DNA of 64,000 bases from Microbacterium esteraromaticum (GTDB lineage Bacteria; Actinomycetota; Actinomycetes; Actinomycetales; Microbacteriaceae), in NCBI RefSeq assembly GCF_014084045.1, contig NZ_CP043732.1, positions 1,798,001 through 1,862,000 on the forward strand, in the 5' to 3' direction. Numbering within the stretch: position 1 is the first letter of the stretch; each line of letters starts with the position of its first letter. A program made the position numbers and the translations under genes. The notes beneath the pieces are model-generated. The model made no database searches. It was given only the letters and a program-made list of their open reading frames with translations, and was not told the DNA's origin. Of this stretch, positions 32,348 to 41,400 are shown one piece after another.

Positions 32348-33121
32348 TCACGAGATGGGTCCGTGGTAGCCGAGGCCCGAGCTGATGCGATCGGCGGTCT
32401 CGAGCACGAGTCTTCCGAGCTCCTGCTCGCGTGTGCCGAGGTCGATCGTGGTGAGCGGGCCTGAGATCGAGATGGCCGCTGCGATCTTGCCGAACTGGTC
32501 GAGGATGGGTGCCGCGACCGAGGCGCGTCCGAGCACGAACTCCTCGAGCTCGGTCGCGTAGCCACGGCGCGTGATCGCAGCCACTTCGCGGTCGAGGTCG
32601 TCGTGCGAGGTGATCGTCGATTCGGTGAACTGCGGAAGCTCGGGGAGGAGCCCGAGACGCGACGATCTGGTCGAGCCGACCAGAGTCGCCTTGCCGATGC
32701 TCGTCGCATGCAGCGGCACACGCTGCCCCATCAGGGTGTGCGACTTGGGTGAGCGCAGCCCCTCGAAGTTGCACAGGTAGACCACTTCGGCTCCGCGCCG
32801 CAGAGCGATGTTGACGCCGAGCCCCAGCTGTGCGGCGAGATTCTGGGCGATCTGGCGTCCGACCCGGTGGACGGCGTTCTGGTTGATCGCGATGCCGGCC
32901 AGCGTCATCAGCTCGGAACCGAGGAAGTACAGCGACGTGAGCGGATCGCGCTCGACCAGACCGCCGGATTCGAGTGTGGCCAGCAGGCGGGATGCCGTGG
33001 ACTGGCCGAGCCCCGCCGCTCGCGCGACATCTCCCACGCGCATCGGCTCGCCGCTCGAGAACGTCTCGAGCACCGAGATCGCCTTCTCGACGCTCTGATT
33101 CGTGCCCTTCTCGACGGTCAT
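32348..33121 (-). CDS. IclR-family transcriptional regulator
   Basis: The 257-residue protein has the IclR layout: an N-terminal winged helix (SVEKAISVLETFSSGEPMRV then AAGLGQSTASRLLATLESGG) and a C-terminal effector-binding domain with VPLHATSIGKATL (a family signature) and the C-terminal FGKIAAAISISGP. IclR proteins sense small carboxylates or aromatic/sugar-acid intermediates. It diverges from the sugar-ABC/FAD-oxidoreductase/lyase genes and probably controls them through the 33156-33176 palindrome. GAGGAGGTGACGGG before ATG 33121 is a strong ribosome-binding site. Confidence 0.92.
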   Translation of the reverse strand: MTVEKGTNQSVEKAISVLETFSSGEPMRVGDVARAAGLGQSTASRLLATLESGGLVERDPLTSLYFLGSELMTLAGIAINQNAVHRVGRQIAQNLAAQLGLGVNIALRRGAEVVYLCNFEGLRSPKSHTLMGQRVPLHATSIGKATLVGSTRSSRLGLLPELPQFTESTITSHDDLDREVAAITRRGYATELEEFVLGRASVAAPILDQFGKIAAAISISGPLTTIDLGTREQELGRLVLETADRISSGLGYHGPIS

Positions 33122-33155
33122 CCCGTCACCTCCTCATCAGCCTGCATTACAGCAG

Positions 33156-33176
33156 TCTATGCACATAGTGCATAGA
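33156..33176. promoter_or_regulatory. IclR operator candidate
   Basis: TCTATGCAC and GTGCATAGA form a perfect 9-bp inverted repeat separated by ATA. It is centrally placed in the 137-bp gap between the IclR gene and the ABC permease. Leftward TTGCAA and TAGACT (19 nt apart) overlap it. Confidence 0.75.
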
Positions 33177-33258
33177 AGTTGCAAGGCGTGGTTACTTCGT
33201 GCACTGTGTTCATGGCGCCGCAAGGCGCAAGAGACGCTCGAACACCCGAAGGACGATG

Positions 33259-34194
33259 ATGACCTCAACGCGCGAGGACGCACCCGCGTCTGGCGCTCGC
33301 CTGCGGCGCGGTGCTGCGCTGACAGAGCGTACGTTTCTGACATTCCTGTTGCTGCCCGGCCTCGTGCTGCTCTGCGCGATCGTGCTGTATCCGCTCATCC
33401 GATCGCTGATCTCGGCGTTCTTCGACGAGAGCCTGCTCTACCCCGGCATGACGTTCGTGGGCTTCGAGAACATCGCGCAGGTGCTCGACGCGGACTTCGG
33501 CCGGCTCGTCGTGCAGACCCTGATCTTCACGGTCGGCGCGACCGTCGTGCCGTTCCTCATCGGGCTGGCGCTGGCGCTGGTGCTCAACCAGACCTTCCCC
33601 GGGCACCGGGTGCTGCGAGGGGCCTTCCTGATCCCGTGGCTGATCCCCGGGGTCGTGGTGTCGTTCCTGTGGATGTGGATCTTCGACGCCAACTACGGAG
33701 TGCTCAACGGCATCCTCATGAACCTCGGCGCCATCGACAGTCCGGTCGCGTGGCTGTTCTCCACCGACACGGCACGCACGGCGCTCATTGCGGCGAAGAC
33801 CTGGAACACGTTCCCGTGGATCATGGTGATGCTCCTGGCCGCACTGCAGACCGTGCCCGCCGAGCTGCACGAGGCGGCGGCGATGGACGGAGCGGGCACC
33901 GTGCGACGCTTCTTCGCCGTCACCTGGCCGCACATCAGCGGCGTCGCCGGACTGGTCGTGCTGCTCGAGTTCATCTGGAACTTCCAGCACTTCGACACGA
34001 TCTTCGTGCTCACCGGCGGTGGACCCGCCGGCACGACGAGCACCTTCGCCACCGAGGTGTACGACACGGCGTTCAAGGCATACGACCTCGGCCACGCGGG
34101 TGCACTCGGCATCGTCTGGATGGCTCTGCTCACGGTGCTCGTCGTCGTCTACGTCTGGTTGTCCGAGCGCACCGAGAAGGAGGCCCGCCGATGA
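33259..34194 (+). CDS. Carbohydrate ABC transporter permease (MalF-like)
   Basis: The 311-residue membrane protein is a CUT1-type sugar permease. Six membrane segments are visible, starting with FLLLPGLVLLCAIVLYPLI, and the EAAxxDGA loop is seen as ELHEAAAMDGAGTVRRFFAV (about residues 205-224), which contacts the ATPase. Two adjacent ATGs exist; 33259 is chosen because GAAGGA lies 5 nt upstream. No ATPase gene is in the cluster, so a shared MsmK/UgpC-like ATPase elsewhere is expected. The gene is first in the IclR-controlled operon. Confidence 0.88.
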   Translation: MTSTREDAPASGARLRRGAALTERTFLTFLLLPGLVLLCAIVLYPLIRSLISAFFDESLLYPGMTFVGFENIAQVLDADFGRLVVQTLIFTVGATVVPFLIGLALALVLNQTFPGHRVLRGAFLIPWLIPGVVVSFLWMWIFDANYGVLNGILMNLGAIDSPVAWLFSTDTARTALIAAKTWNTFPWIMVMLLAALQTVPAELHEAAAMDGAGTVRRFFAVTWPHISGVAGLVVLLEFIWNFQHFDTIFVLTGGGPAGTTSTFATEVYDTAFKAYDLGHAGALGIVWMALLTVLVVVYVWLSERTEKEARR

Positions 34195-35096
34195 GCGAGG
34201 TGCTGACCCCGCCCGTGTCGGACGCCGACGAGCGGCAGCGGCCGAGACACTCCGCGAAGCCGCGGCGAGGCGGCATCCGCCGTATCCGCTGGGGCATGTG
34301 GATCACGCTCGCCGTGCTCGCACTGTTCGGCTTCGCCCCGGTGTACTGGCTGCTGGTCACGTCGCTCACGCCCGACCACCTGGTGTTCCAGTTTCCGCCC
34401 AGGCTCATCCCTTCTGAGCTCACCCTCGACCACTACGCCGCAGTGTTCGGCAACGAGGCGATCTTCGGGTACCTGCGCAACAGCGTCATCGTGTCGGTGA
34501 TCACGGCGGTGCTCTCGGTCGTGGTCTCGATGTACATGGGGTACGCCTTCTCGAAGTACCGCTTCCGCGGGCGCAAGTCGCTGATGTACTTCGTGCTGTC
34601 GAGCCAGATGTTCCCGCAGGCGCTGCTGCTCGTCACGCTCTACCTGGTCTTCGCGCAGTTCGGGCTGCTGAACACGTACCTCGCACTGATCCTCTCGTTC
34701 GCGACGTTCACGCTGCCGCTGTGCGTGTGGATGCTGAAGGGCTTCTTCGACGCCCTGCCGGACGACCTCATCGAGGCCGCGCGCATCGACGGCGCCGGCC
34801 CCTGGCGCATCTTCCACTCGATCATCTTCCCGCTTGCCGCGCCGGGCCTCGTCGCGGCAGGTCTGTTCGCGTTCGTGCGCGGGTGGAACGACTTCATCTT
34901 CGCGCTGACCCTCGCAGGCCCCGACAAGCAGACCCTGCCCCCGGGTCTGGTGAACACCTTCATCTCCGAGGCGAGCACCTCGTGGCCCGCGCTCATGGCA
35001 GCCTCGCTCATCGTGTCGGTGCCCGTGTGCGTCGCCTTCATCCTGCTCCAGCGCTTCCTCGTCGGCGGAATCACCGCCGGCGCCGTCAAGGGCTGA
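34191..35096 (+). CDS. Carbohydrate ABC transporter permease (MalG-like)
   Basis: The 301-residue membrane protein is the second CUT1 permease. The start ATG overlaps the previous stop (ATGA). A cytoplasmic basic N-terminus of about 33 residues precedes the first helix (MWITLAVLALFGFAPVYWLL). The EAAxxDGA motif is present as LIEAARIDGAGPWRIFHSII, and NDFIFALTLAG is the typical late loop. It forms the translocation pore with the MalF-like partner. The C-terminal FLVGGITAGAVKG is the common MalG ending. Confidence 0.9.
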   Translation: MSEVLTPPVSDADERQRPRHSAKPRRGGIRRIRWGMWITLAVLALFGFAPVYWLLVTSLTPDHLVFQFPPRLIPSELTLDHYAAVFGNEAIFGYLRNSVIVSVITAVLSVVVSMYMGYAFSKYRFRGRKSLMYFVLSSQMFPQALLLVTLYLVFAQFGLLNTYLALILSFATFTLPLCVWMLKGFFDALPDDLIEAARIDGAGPWRIFHSIIFPLAAPGLVAAGLFAFVRGWNDFIFALTLAGPDKQTLPPGLVNTFISEASTSWPALMAASLIVSVPVCVAFILLQRFLVGGITAGAVKG

Positions 35097-35133
35097 TCCC
35101 CCCTTCCGCACCACTCGATTCAAAGGAGAACCC

Positions 35134-36420
35134 ATGGCCATCGACCTCTCGCGCCGCGACCTGCTGCGCTATTCTGCCCTCGGACTCGGCACCGTCGCCG
35201 CAGCCGGACTCGTCGCCTGCGCTCCCGGCGGAGGCACGGCACCGGTCGCGACTCCCGGCGCCGGAAAGGCGACCGACTTCACGTTCGGATCCTGGAGCCT
35301 CTCGGAGGAGGCCGCGAAGCCCGCCGTCCAGGCCGCGCTCGACGCATTCGCCGCCGACAAGGGGATCAAGATCCCGACCAGTGTCTATCCGTACAACGAC
35401 TATCTGAACCAGCTGACCCTGCAGGTGCGCGGCGGTCAGTTCACCGGTGCCGCGCAGCTCGACGTCGCCTGGCTCTCGGCCATCGCCGCGCTCGGCAAGC
35501 TGACCGATCTCTCGGCCTTCGCCAAGGGACGCGGCTACACCGATGCCGCGCTCGGCGCCGGCCAGTTCGGCGGCAAGCAGCTCGGCCTGCCCTGGACGAT
35601 CGGTGCCGTGGGCCTCATCGGCAACGCAGAGCTGTTCGACAAGGCCGGAGCCTCGCTGACTCCGGCGACGATCGAGGAGTTCGAGGAGGGCCTGCGGGCG
35701 CTCAAGGGCATCGGGGTGACTCCGTATGCGGCATCGACCAAGGCGGCGCAGCTGAAGGACATCGTCGTCTGGATGCAGACGTTCGGGTCACCCATCGTCG
35801 AAGACGGCAAGGCCGCGATCGGCGATGAGGCATCGGTCAAGGCCGTGGAGTGGTACAAGAAGCTCTACGACGAGGGACTCATCGCCCCCGACGTGGATCG
35901 TGCGGCGGCCCGCACCCTCTTCGCCCAAGGGGCGGCCGCACTGTACGACGACGCCCCCGTCGGCAAGTCCGCCGTCGTGTCGCAGTCGCCCGACTCGGCC
36001 CTCGGCGACAAGATGACGCCGATCGCCCGACCTGTGCTCGCCGCCGGCGACACCCCGCAGCACGTGCTGTGGGGACACCTCGTCGTCGTCGTCGACGGAG
36101 ACGGCGCGGGAACCGCCGCCGACTTCGCGCAGTGGCTCACGAGCGAGCCCGAGCAGACCGTCTCCTACTTCGAGGCGCTCGGTCTGCCGCCGACCACGGA
36201 CGAGGCGCTGGGATCGGATGCTGTCGCCGCGAACACCTTCGTTCAGAGCTTCACCGAGAAGATCACCTCGACCGCGACCGCCAGCCCCCTCTGGGCGAAT
36301 CCCGCGTACGGGCAGATGGAGTCTGCGATCGCCGAGCAGGTGCAGGCCGTCCTGATCGGTCAGAGCTCGGCCACGGACGCCATGTCGAAGGCGGGATCCG
36401 CTATCGACGCGCTCCTCTGA
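35134..36420 (+). CDS. Sugar ABC substrate-binding lipoprotein (family 1, Tat-type signal)
   Basis: The 428-residue exported protein binds the sugar for the two permeases. The N-terminus has a twin-arginine motif (LSRRDLLRYSAL) and a lipobox LVAC (Cys about residue 29), so it is probably a Tat-exported lipoprotein that is folded before export. DFTFGSWSLSEE starts the mature domain; the family-1 fold is seen in TNMA-like segments around DIVVWMQTFGSPI. AAGGAG precedes ATG 35134. Two hairpins follow the gene and probably let it exceed the downstream genes. Substrate is inferred to be an oligosaccharide from the lyase reaction. Confidence 0.88.
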   Translation: MAIDLSRRDLLRYSALGLGTVAAAGLVACAPGGGTAPVATPGAGKATDFTFGSWSLSEEAAKPAVQAALDAFAADKGIKIPTSVYPYNDYLNQLTLQVRGGQFTGAAQLDVAWLSAIAALGKLTDLSAFAKGRGYTDAALGAGQFGGKQLGLPWTIGAVGLIGNAELFDKAGASLTPATIEEFEEGLRALKGIGVTPYAASTKAAQLKDIVVWMQTFGSPIVEDGKAAIGDEASVKAVEWYKKLYDEGLIAPDVDRAAARTLFAQGAAALYDDAPVGKSAVVSQSPDSALGDKMTPIARPVLAAGDTPQHVLWGHLVVVVDGDGAGTAADFAQWLTSEPEQTVSYFEALGLPPTTDEALGSDAVAANTFVQSFTEKITSTATASPLWANPAYGQMESAIAEQVQAVLIGQSSATDAMSKAGSAIDALL

Positions 36421-36431
36421 TCGATTCACCC

Positions 36432-36489
36432 GACCGGGGCGGCGGGCACGCCGCTCCGGTCATACGCCTCTGCGCGCCCGACGGGCGCG
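36432..36489 (+). terminator. Two hairpins between binding protein and FAD oxidoreductase
   Basis: GACCGGGGCGGC (36432-36443) pairs with GCCGCTCCGGTC (36450-36461) with one G-U pair and a 6-nt loop. A second palindrome, CGCGCCCG-A-CGGGCGCG, follows at 36473-36489. They may partly terminate or stabilise the upstream message. Confidence 0.6.
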
Positions 36490-36510
36490 AGATCCAGACC
36501 TGAAGGAACC

Positions 36511-38763
36511 ATGCGCACTCAGAACGTGAACTCCGACATCACCGTCATCGGCGGTGGACTCGCAGGCGTCTGCGCGGCGATCAGCGCCGCGCGACTGGGA
36601 AAGAAGGTGGCGCTCATCGGCAACCGGCCCGTGCTGGGCGGCAACTCGTCGTCGGAGGTGCGGGTCTGGGTGGTCGGGGCGACCTCGCACGGGGTGCAGC
36701 GCTATGCGCGCGAAAGCGGCGTGATCGGGGAGCTGTACGTCGAGAACCAGTATCGGAACCCGGAGGGCAACCCGATCATCTGGGATGAGGTCGTGCTCGA
36801 CGCCGTCCGCGCCGAGCCGAACATCACGCTGTTCCTCAACACCGACGTGCGCGAGGTGGACACCGAGGAGCGCGACGGCGAGCGCGTGGTGGCCAGGGCG
36901 ATCGGCTGGACCATGGGATCCGAGCTTCTCACCACCTTCACCAGCCCGTACTTCATCGACTGCACCGGCGATGGGTTCATCGGCTTCCTCGCAGGGGCCG
37001 ACCATCGGATCGGACGCGAGGCCGCCGCTGAGTTCGATGAGGCGTGGGCGCCGGAGACCGCCGACGACGAGCTGCTCGGCTCCACGATCCTCTTCTACAC
37101 CAAGGACCTCGGGCGGCCGGTCGACTTCGTGGCCCCGGACTCCGCGAAGGACATCACCCAGACACCGATCCCGACCTCGCGGATCCTGCGCTCCGGTGAC
37201 TCCGGCGCCCACTACTGGTGGATCGAATGGGGCGGGCATCTCGACACCGTCCACGACAACGAGGCGATCCGCGACGAGCTGCGTTCGGTGATCTTCGGCA
37301 TCTGGGACTACATCAAGAACTCAGGCAGATTCGACGCCGAGACGCTGGATCTCGAATGGGTCGGCACCATACCGGGCAAGCGGGAGTACCGACGCTTCCT
37401 CGGCGACCACGTGCTCACTCAGAACGATATCCTCGACCAGGTCGATCATCATGACGACGTCGCATTCGGCGGCTGGTCTATCGACCTGCACCCCGTCGAA
37501 GGCATGTACGCCACCGCGGCTGGTGCGCACCAGCGCTACTCGGACGGCATCTACGGCATCCCGTTCCGCAGCTATTACTCGCGCAACATCGACAACCTGC
37601 TCATCGCAGGACGCGACATCTCGGCGACGCATGTCGCCTTCGGCTCGACGCGGGTCATGGCGACCTGCGGCGCGGGCGGCGAGGCGGCCGGAACGGGCGC
37701 CTCGCTCGCCCTTGAGCTCGGGGTGCGCCCGCGGGTCGTCGCCGATGCGCACTCCGCCGACCTGAGGCAGCTGCTGCTGCGTCAGGATGCCTCGGTGTTC
37801 GGGGTGCGCAATGCCGACCCGGCCGACATTGCGCGTACGGCGAGCGTCACCGCCAGCAGCGTCATGCGCAGCATCGATCCGCTTGATCAGGTGCCGGGCG
37901 CCGAGCAGACGGAGCTGCCTCTCGAGACCGACACGGGCGTGCTGCTGCCCGTCGATCCGCGGCTCGACGCGATCGACGTGCTCGTCGCGTGCCGCCGTGA
38001 CACGGTGCTGAAGGCACAGCTGTGGACGACCCGCCACCGCCAGAACGCCGTGCCCGTCGATCATCGGCTCTCGGTCGAGACCCCTGTCGTGGCATCCGAC
38101 GAACCGCAGTGGGTGCGGGTGCCCCTGGAGTGGGCGCCGGGCGATCCCGAGAACGTCGTGATCGTCTTCGAGGCCGATGACGCGCTGTCGTTGATCCTGG
38201 CAGACGCGCAGGTGCCGGGGGTGCTCGCCCTGCCGCGACGCGCTCAGGCGGATGGCGACCTGAACGTCGCCGTCGACATATCCGAGCGCGTCGTCGCCTG
38301 GCCGGCGATCCCGCTGCGCGGGCGCACGCCGCGACTGCGGCTGCTGCCCGAGACCGAGGCGTACGTCCCCGAGAAGTCGGTCGGCGGATACCAGCGGTTC
38401 TACGGCGGTCCGAACGAGTGGGTCTCGCAGCCGTTCTCGGGCGAGGAATCGCTCACGCTCGAGTGGGACGAGCAGCAGGCGATCCACAGCATCCGGCTGG
38501 TCTTCGACGACGACCCCGACGTCGAGCTGAACACTCTGCACCACCACCGCACGCCCGATCGGATCTTCCCCGAGCTGGTCCGCGACTACGTGATCGAGGC
38601 GCGGTCCGCGGCCGGCTGGACCGACCTCGTGACGGTCACCGCCAATCGGCGCCGGCAGCGGGTGCACGAGATCGACCCGATTCAGACCGATGCGCTGAGG
38701 CTGCGCATCACGGCGACGAACGGCGCCGCACAGGCGCGGGTGGTCTCGGTGCGGGTGTATTGA
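36511..38763 (+). CDS. FAD-dependent oxidoreductase with C-terminal beta-sandwich-like region
   Basis: The 750-residue protein begins with a Rossmann FAD motif VIGGGLAGVCAAISAARLGK (about residues 11-30), then VLGGNSSSEVRV, a family signature of the PF12831 FAD oxidoreductase group, which often sits in polysaccharide-degradation clusters. The C-terminal FAD region ends in STRVMATCGAGGEAAGTGAS (about 386-405). Residues about 520-750 form a beta-rich, Trp-containing region that may be a carbohydrate-binding sandwich. There is no signal peptide, so it is cytosolic and probably oxidises a sugar released by the lyase. GAAGGAACC precedes ATG 36511. Its reaction is unknown. Confidence 0.82.
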   Translation: MRTQNVNSDITVIGGGLAGVCAAISAARLGKKVALIGNRPVLGGNSSSEVRVWVVGATSHGVQRYARESGVIGELYVENQYRNPEGNPIIWDEVVLDAVRAEPNITLFLNTDVREVDTEERDGERVVARAIGWTMGSELLTTFTSPYFIDCTGDGFIGFLAGADHRIGREAAAEFDEAWAPETADDELLGSTILFYTKDLGRPVDFVAPDSAKDITQTPIPTSRILRSGDSGAHYWWIEWGGHLDTVHDNEAIRDELRSVIFGIWDYIKNSGRFDAETLDLEWVGTIPGKREYRRFLGDHVLTQNDILDQVDHHDDVAFGGWSIDLHPVEGMYATAAGAHQRYSDGIYGIPFRSYYSRNIDNLLIAGRDISATHVAFGSTRVMATCGAGGEAAGTGASLALELGVRPRVVADAHSADLRQLLLRQDASVFGVRNADPADIARTASVTASSVMRSIDPLDQVPGAEQTELPLETDTGVLLPVDPRLDAIDVLVACRRDTVLKAQLWTTRHRQNAVPVDHRLSVETPVVASDEPQWVRVPLEWAPGDPENVVIVFEADDALSLILADAQVPGVLALPRRAQADGDLNVAVDISERVVAWPAIPLRGRTPRLRLLPETEAYVPEKSVGGYQRFYGGPNEWVSQPFSGEESLTLEWDEQQAIHSIRLVFDDDPDVELNTLHHHRTPDRIFPELVRDYVIEARSAAGWTDLVTVTANRRRQRVHEIDPIQTDALRLRITATNGAAQARVVSVRVY

Positions 38764-38766
38764 CCT

Positions 38767-38783
38767 CTGACCGCCCCGGTCAG
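38767..38783 (+). terminator. Short hairpin before the lyase gene
   Basis: CTGACC and GGTCAG form a perfect 6-bp stem with a 5-nt loop, 20 nt before ATG 38804. Probably a minor RNA structure inside the operon. Confidence 0.4.
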
Positions 38784-38803
38784 GTAATGAGAAAGGAACA
38801 CCG

Positions 38804-40852
38804 ATGACGAAAAGTCGATGGAGATCATCGCTCTCGGCGATCTTGGCGCTCACACTGGCCGCGGCGGCTCTCCCCGCCGTCGCGGCGAGTTCCGCCGCAG
38901 CGGCCGACGGCACGCTGCGCGACGGGTTCGACGAGCTCGGCGCACACTGGACCCAGTCCGCGGGCGTGTGGGAGGCGACCGACGGCGCCGCGCGGGTGGT
39001 CACCGCAGGCTCGCCTCGCGGCTCGATCCTCGCACTCACCGACCATCGCCTCGCATCCGTGAGCACGGCGACCGCGACCTTCTCGACGGAGGGCGGCGGC
39101 GCCACGGCATGGGCGGGATTCACCGTCGACCGCAATCTGGTGAGCGACGATTACACCCAGTCCGGCTACACCGTGCTGGTGCGCAACAACGGCGAGGTCG
39201 CTGTCATCGCCGCAGCGGGCGCTTCGGCCGTGCGCTACCTCGGCACCGCGCAGACCGCGGCGGCGCCGGGCACCGCACCCGTCACCCTCACCGTCGCGCT
39301 CGACGGCGACGATCTCGACGTGTCGCTCGGCGGCGAGCACGTGCTCTCGGTATCGGATGCCGCGTTCACCGGCGGCGGTTTCAGCCTGGCGGCGCACCGC
39401 GATCTGAAGATGATCGCCGACGAGGTCTCTCTCACCGGTGTCGTGGAGCGCGACGAGCCGACGGTGACCTACCCCGACTGCAAGGCGTGGTCGGGCGCCG
39501 CCGAGCCCGGCGCCGAGCGCGGGGTCGTGCTCAACAGCGACGAGCGCATCGCCGCCGTGACGCGGCGGATCCAGACGGATGTCGAGCCGCAGGCCTCGGC
39601 ATTCGATCGCCTGCTCGATGAGACCGCCGACGATCTCGCGCGCACCCCGAACGCGCCCGAGACCTTCTTCGTGCCGTTCTTCTACAACAACCCCGATGCT
39701 CACCGCGCCGCGCGCGACGGGCTGCAGAACGATGCCAATGCGGCGTACCGGCTCGCGCTGGCGTACCGCATCACCGGCGACGCCGCCTACGGCTCGCACG
39801 CGGCGTCGTTCATCGACGCGTGGACGTCGACGCTCGAGTGCGTGCGCACCTCGGAGGATTCGGCATTGGCCTTCAGCTACCACTTCCCGGCCTTCGTGTA
39901 CGCCGCCGAGCTGCTGCGCGGCACGTCGGCGTGGACGACCGAGGCCGAGGCGCGGTTCGCCGGGTTCGTGCGTGAGACCGCCATCCCCGTCGCCGAGTCG
40001 ATCATGCATCGCGAGAACAACTGGGGCAGCTGGGCGCTCGAGACGAAGACCGCGGGTGCCGCGTATCTGGCCGACGAGTCGCTCATCCAGGCAGCCGGCG
40101 AACGGGCGTTTCAGCTGCTGGAACACCAGATCGATGCGAACGGGCACCTTCCCGAGGAGGTCGGGCGCAACAACGGGGTCGGCGACTATGGCATCTGGTA
40201 CACCCACTTCTCGCTGCTCCCGCTCATGCTCGTCGCCGAGACGCTCGAACCGCACGGGTACGACCTGCACTCGTACGTCAACGCGAACGGGGCAGGCCTT
40301 GCGGACGCCGTGGCTGAGGTGAGCGGCTGGGTCGCCGACCCGTCGACGTTCGAGTACTACTCCGGCGACGTCGCGGGTCTCGCGAACGTGCGCACGATCG
40401 ACTACCTTCGTGCGGCGGGGATCCGGGCGCACTCCATGAGCTACTTCGAACTCGGTGCGAACCACTATCCGTCCGCTCAGCTCGACGCTCTGCTCGCGGA
40501 GGAGGGGCCGATGACGACGATCCACTCGGCGCCGTTCCTGAGCCTCACCCACGGTTCCATGGCGACTCCGGATCTCGAGCCGCTGGTGCGCACTGCGGTG
40601 GACGTGCAGTGCGTCGGTCCGCGTGTGAAGGTGAGGGTGGATGCGACGAGCATCGCGGATGAGCCGATCGACGTGACCTTCGATGCCGACTCCGCCATCA
40701 GGAGCGAGGAGGGCGTGCTGCCGGGCGAGCGGGCGCGCAAGGTGTTCGTGATGACTCCGGAACAGGCGGACGGCACGATCGAGGTGACGGCCCGCACGGC
40801 CGACGGACACGCGGTGACGGCGACGGTCGAGTACGACGTCGTCTGCCGGTGA
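38804..40852 (+). CDS. Secreted alginate-lyase-family protein with N-terminal LamG-like domain
   Basis: The 682-residue protein has a signal peptide (hydrophobic LSAILALTLAAAALPAVAA, cleavage likely near residue 34). Residues about 35-210 form a concanavalin/LamG-like domain. Residues about 220-590 match the alginate_lyase superfamily (alpha/alpha toroid): FFVPFFYNNPDAHRAARDGL, SYHFPAFVYAAELLRG, and ENNWGSWALE near residues 402-411. The usual NNH catalytic signature of PL5-type lyases appears as NNW, so the mechanism may differ. The C-terminal ~90 residues are beta-rich. It should act outside the cell on a uronate-rich polymer and feed the ABC transporter. AAAGGAAC precedes ATG 38804. Confidence 0.8.
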   Translation: MTKSRWRSSLSAILALTLAAAALPAVAASSAAAADGTLRDGFDELGAHWTQSAGVWEATDGAARVVTAGSPRGSILALTDHRLASVSTATATFSTEGGGATAWAGFTVDRNLVSDDYTQSGYTVLVRNNGEVAVIAAAGASAVRYLGTAQTAAAPGTAPVTLTVALDGDDLDVSLGGEHVLSVSDAAFTGGGFSLAAHRDLKMIADEVSLTGVVERDEPTVTYPDCKAWSGAAEPGAERGVVLNSDERIAAVTRRIQTDVEPQASAFDRLLDETADDLARTPNAPETFFVPFFYNNPDAHRAARDGLQNDANAAYRLALAYRITGDAAYGSHAASFIDAWTSTLECVRTSEDSALAFSYHFPAFVYAAELLRGTSAWTTEAEARFAGFVRETAIPVAESIMHRENNWGSWALETKTAGAAYLADESLIQAAGERAFQLLEHQIDANGHLPEEVGRNNGVGDYGIWYTHFSLLPLMLVAETLEPHGYDLHSYVNANGAGLADAVAEVSGWVADPSTFEYYSGDVAGLANVRTIDYLRAAGIRAHSMSYFELGANHYPSAQLDALLAEEGPMTTIHSAPFLSLTHGSMATPDLEPLVRTAVDVQCVGPRVKVRVDATSIADEPIDVTFDADSAIRSEEGVLPGERARKVFVMTPEQADGTIEVTARTADGHAVTATVEYDVVCR

Positions 40853-40870
40853 GCGACTAGGCGCCGCTGA

Positions 40871-40902
40871 GGCCGGTCCGCGTCCTTGGGCGCGGGCCGG
40901 TC
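40871..40902 (+). terminator. Terminator of the lyase operon
   Basis: GGCCGGTCCGCG (40871-40882) pairs with CGCGGGCCGGTC (40891-40902), including G-U pairs, around an 8-nt loop. It follows the lyase stop by 18 nt. Confidence 0.7.
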
Positions 40903-40930
40903 TCGGGCGTCGGAGTACACTTCCTGAGCG

Positions 40931-41395
40931 ATGATGACCACGACCGATCCCGGGCGCCGGGCGATGACGCGCGCTCTCGCGCTCGCCGCTGCGGCGGGAG
41001 CGGCGGGCGACGTGCCCGTCGGGGCGGTGGTTCTGGATGCCGGTGGCCGCATCGTCGGCGAGGGCCGCAACCTGCGCGAGCAGACCCATGACCCGACGGC
41101 ACATGCGGAGATCGTCGCGCTGCGTGCCGCGGCAGAGGCCAACGGCGGCTGGAATCTTGAGGAGCACACGCTCGTCGTCACGCTCGAGCCGTGCGTGATG
41201 TGCGCGGGCGCGATCCTGCAGGCGCGGATCGGCCGTGTGGTCTTCGGCGCCTGGGACGACAAGGCGGGGGCCGCAGGTTCGATGTACGACGTCCTGCGCG
41301 ACAGGAGACTGCCGTATCGGGCCGAGGTCGTCGGCGGGATCCGGGCCGACGAGGCCACGATGCAGCTGCGCGCCTTCTTCGAGACCCGGCGCTGA
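40931..41395 (+). CDS. tadA: tRNA-adenosine deaminase-like nucleoside deaminase
   Basis: The 154-residue zinc deaminase has the HAE motif (His58-Ala-Glu60, TAHAEIVAL) and the PCVMCAGA motif (Cys88, Cys91) that bind Zn2+. The family is TadA, which converts A34 to inosine in tRNA-Arg; the DVPVGAVVLD and ARIGRVVFGAWDDKAGA segments match. A second initiator ATG at 40934 is equally possible. TACACT lies about 9 nt upstream. A guanine-deaminase role is the main alternative but the MCAGA-AR-VVFGA pattern favours TadA. It converges with the DUF1023 gene with only 5 nt between stops. Confidence 0.88.
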   Translation: MMTTTDPGRRAMTRALALAAAAGAAGDVPVGAVVLDAGGRIVGEGRNLREQTHDPTAHAEIVALRAAAEANGGWNLEEHTLVVTLEPCVMCAGAILQARIGRVVFGAWDDKAGAAGSMYDVLRDRRLPYRAEVVGGIRADEATMQLRAFFETRR

Positions 41396-41400
41396 GCCCG

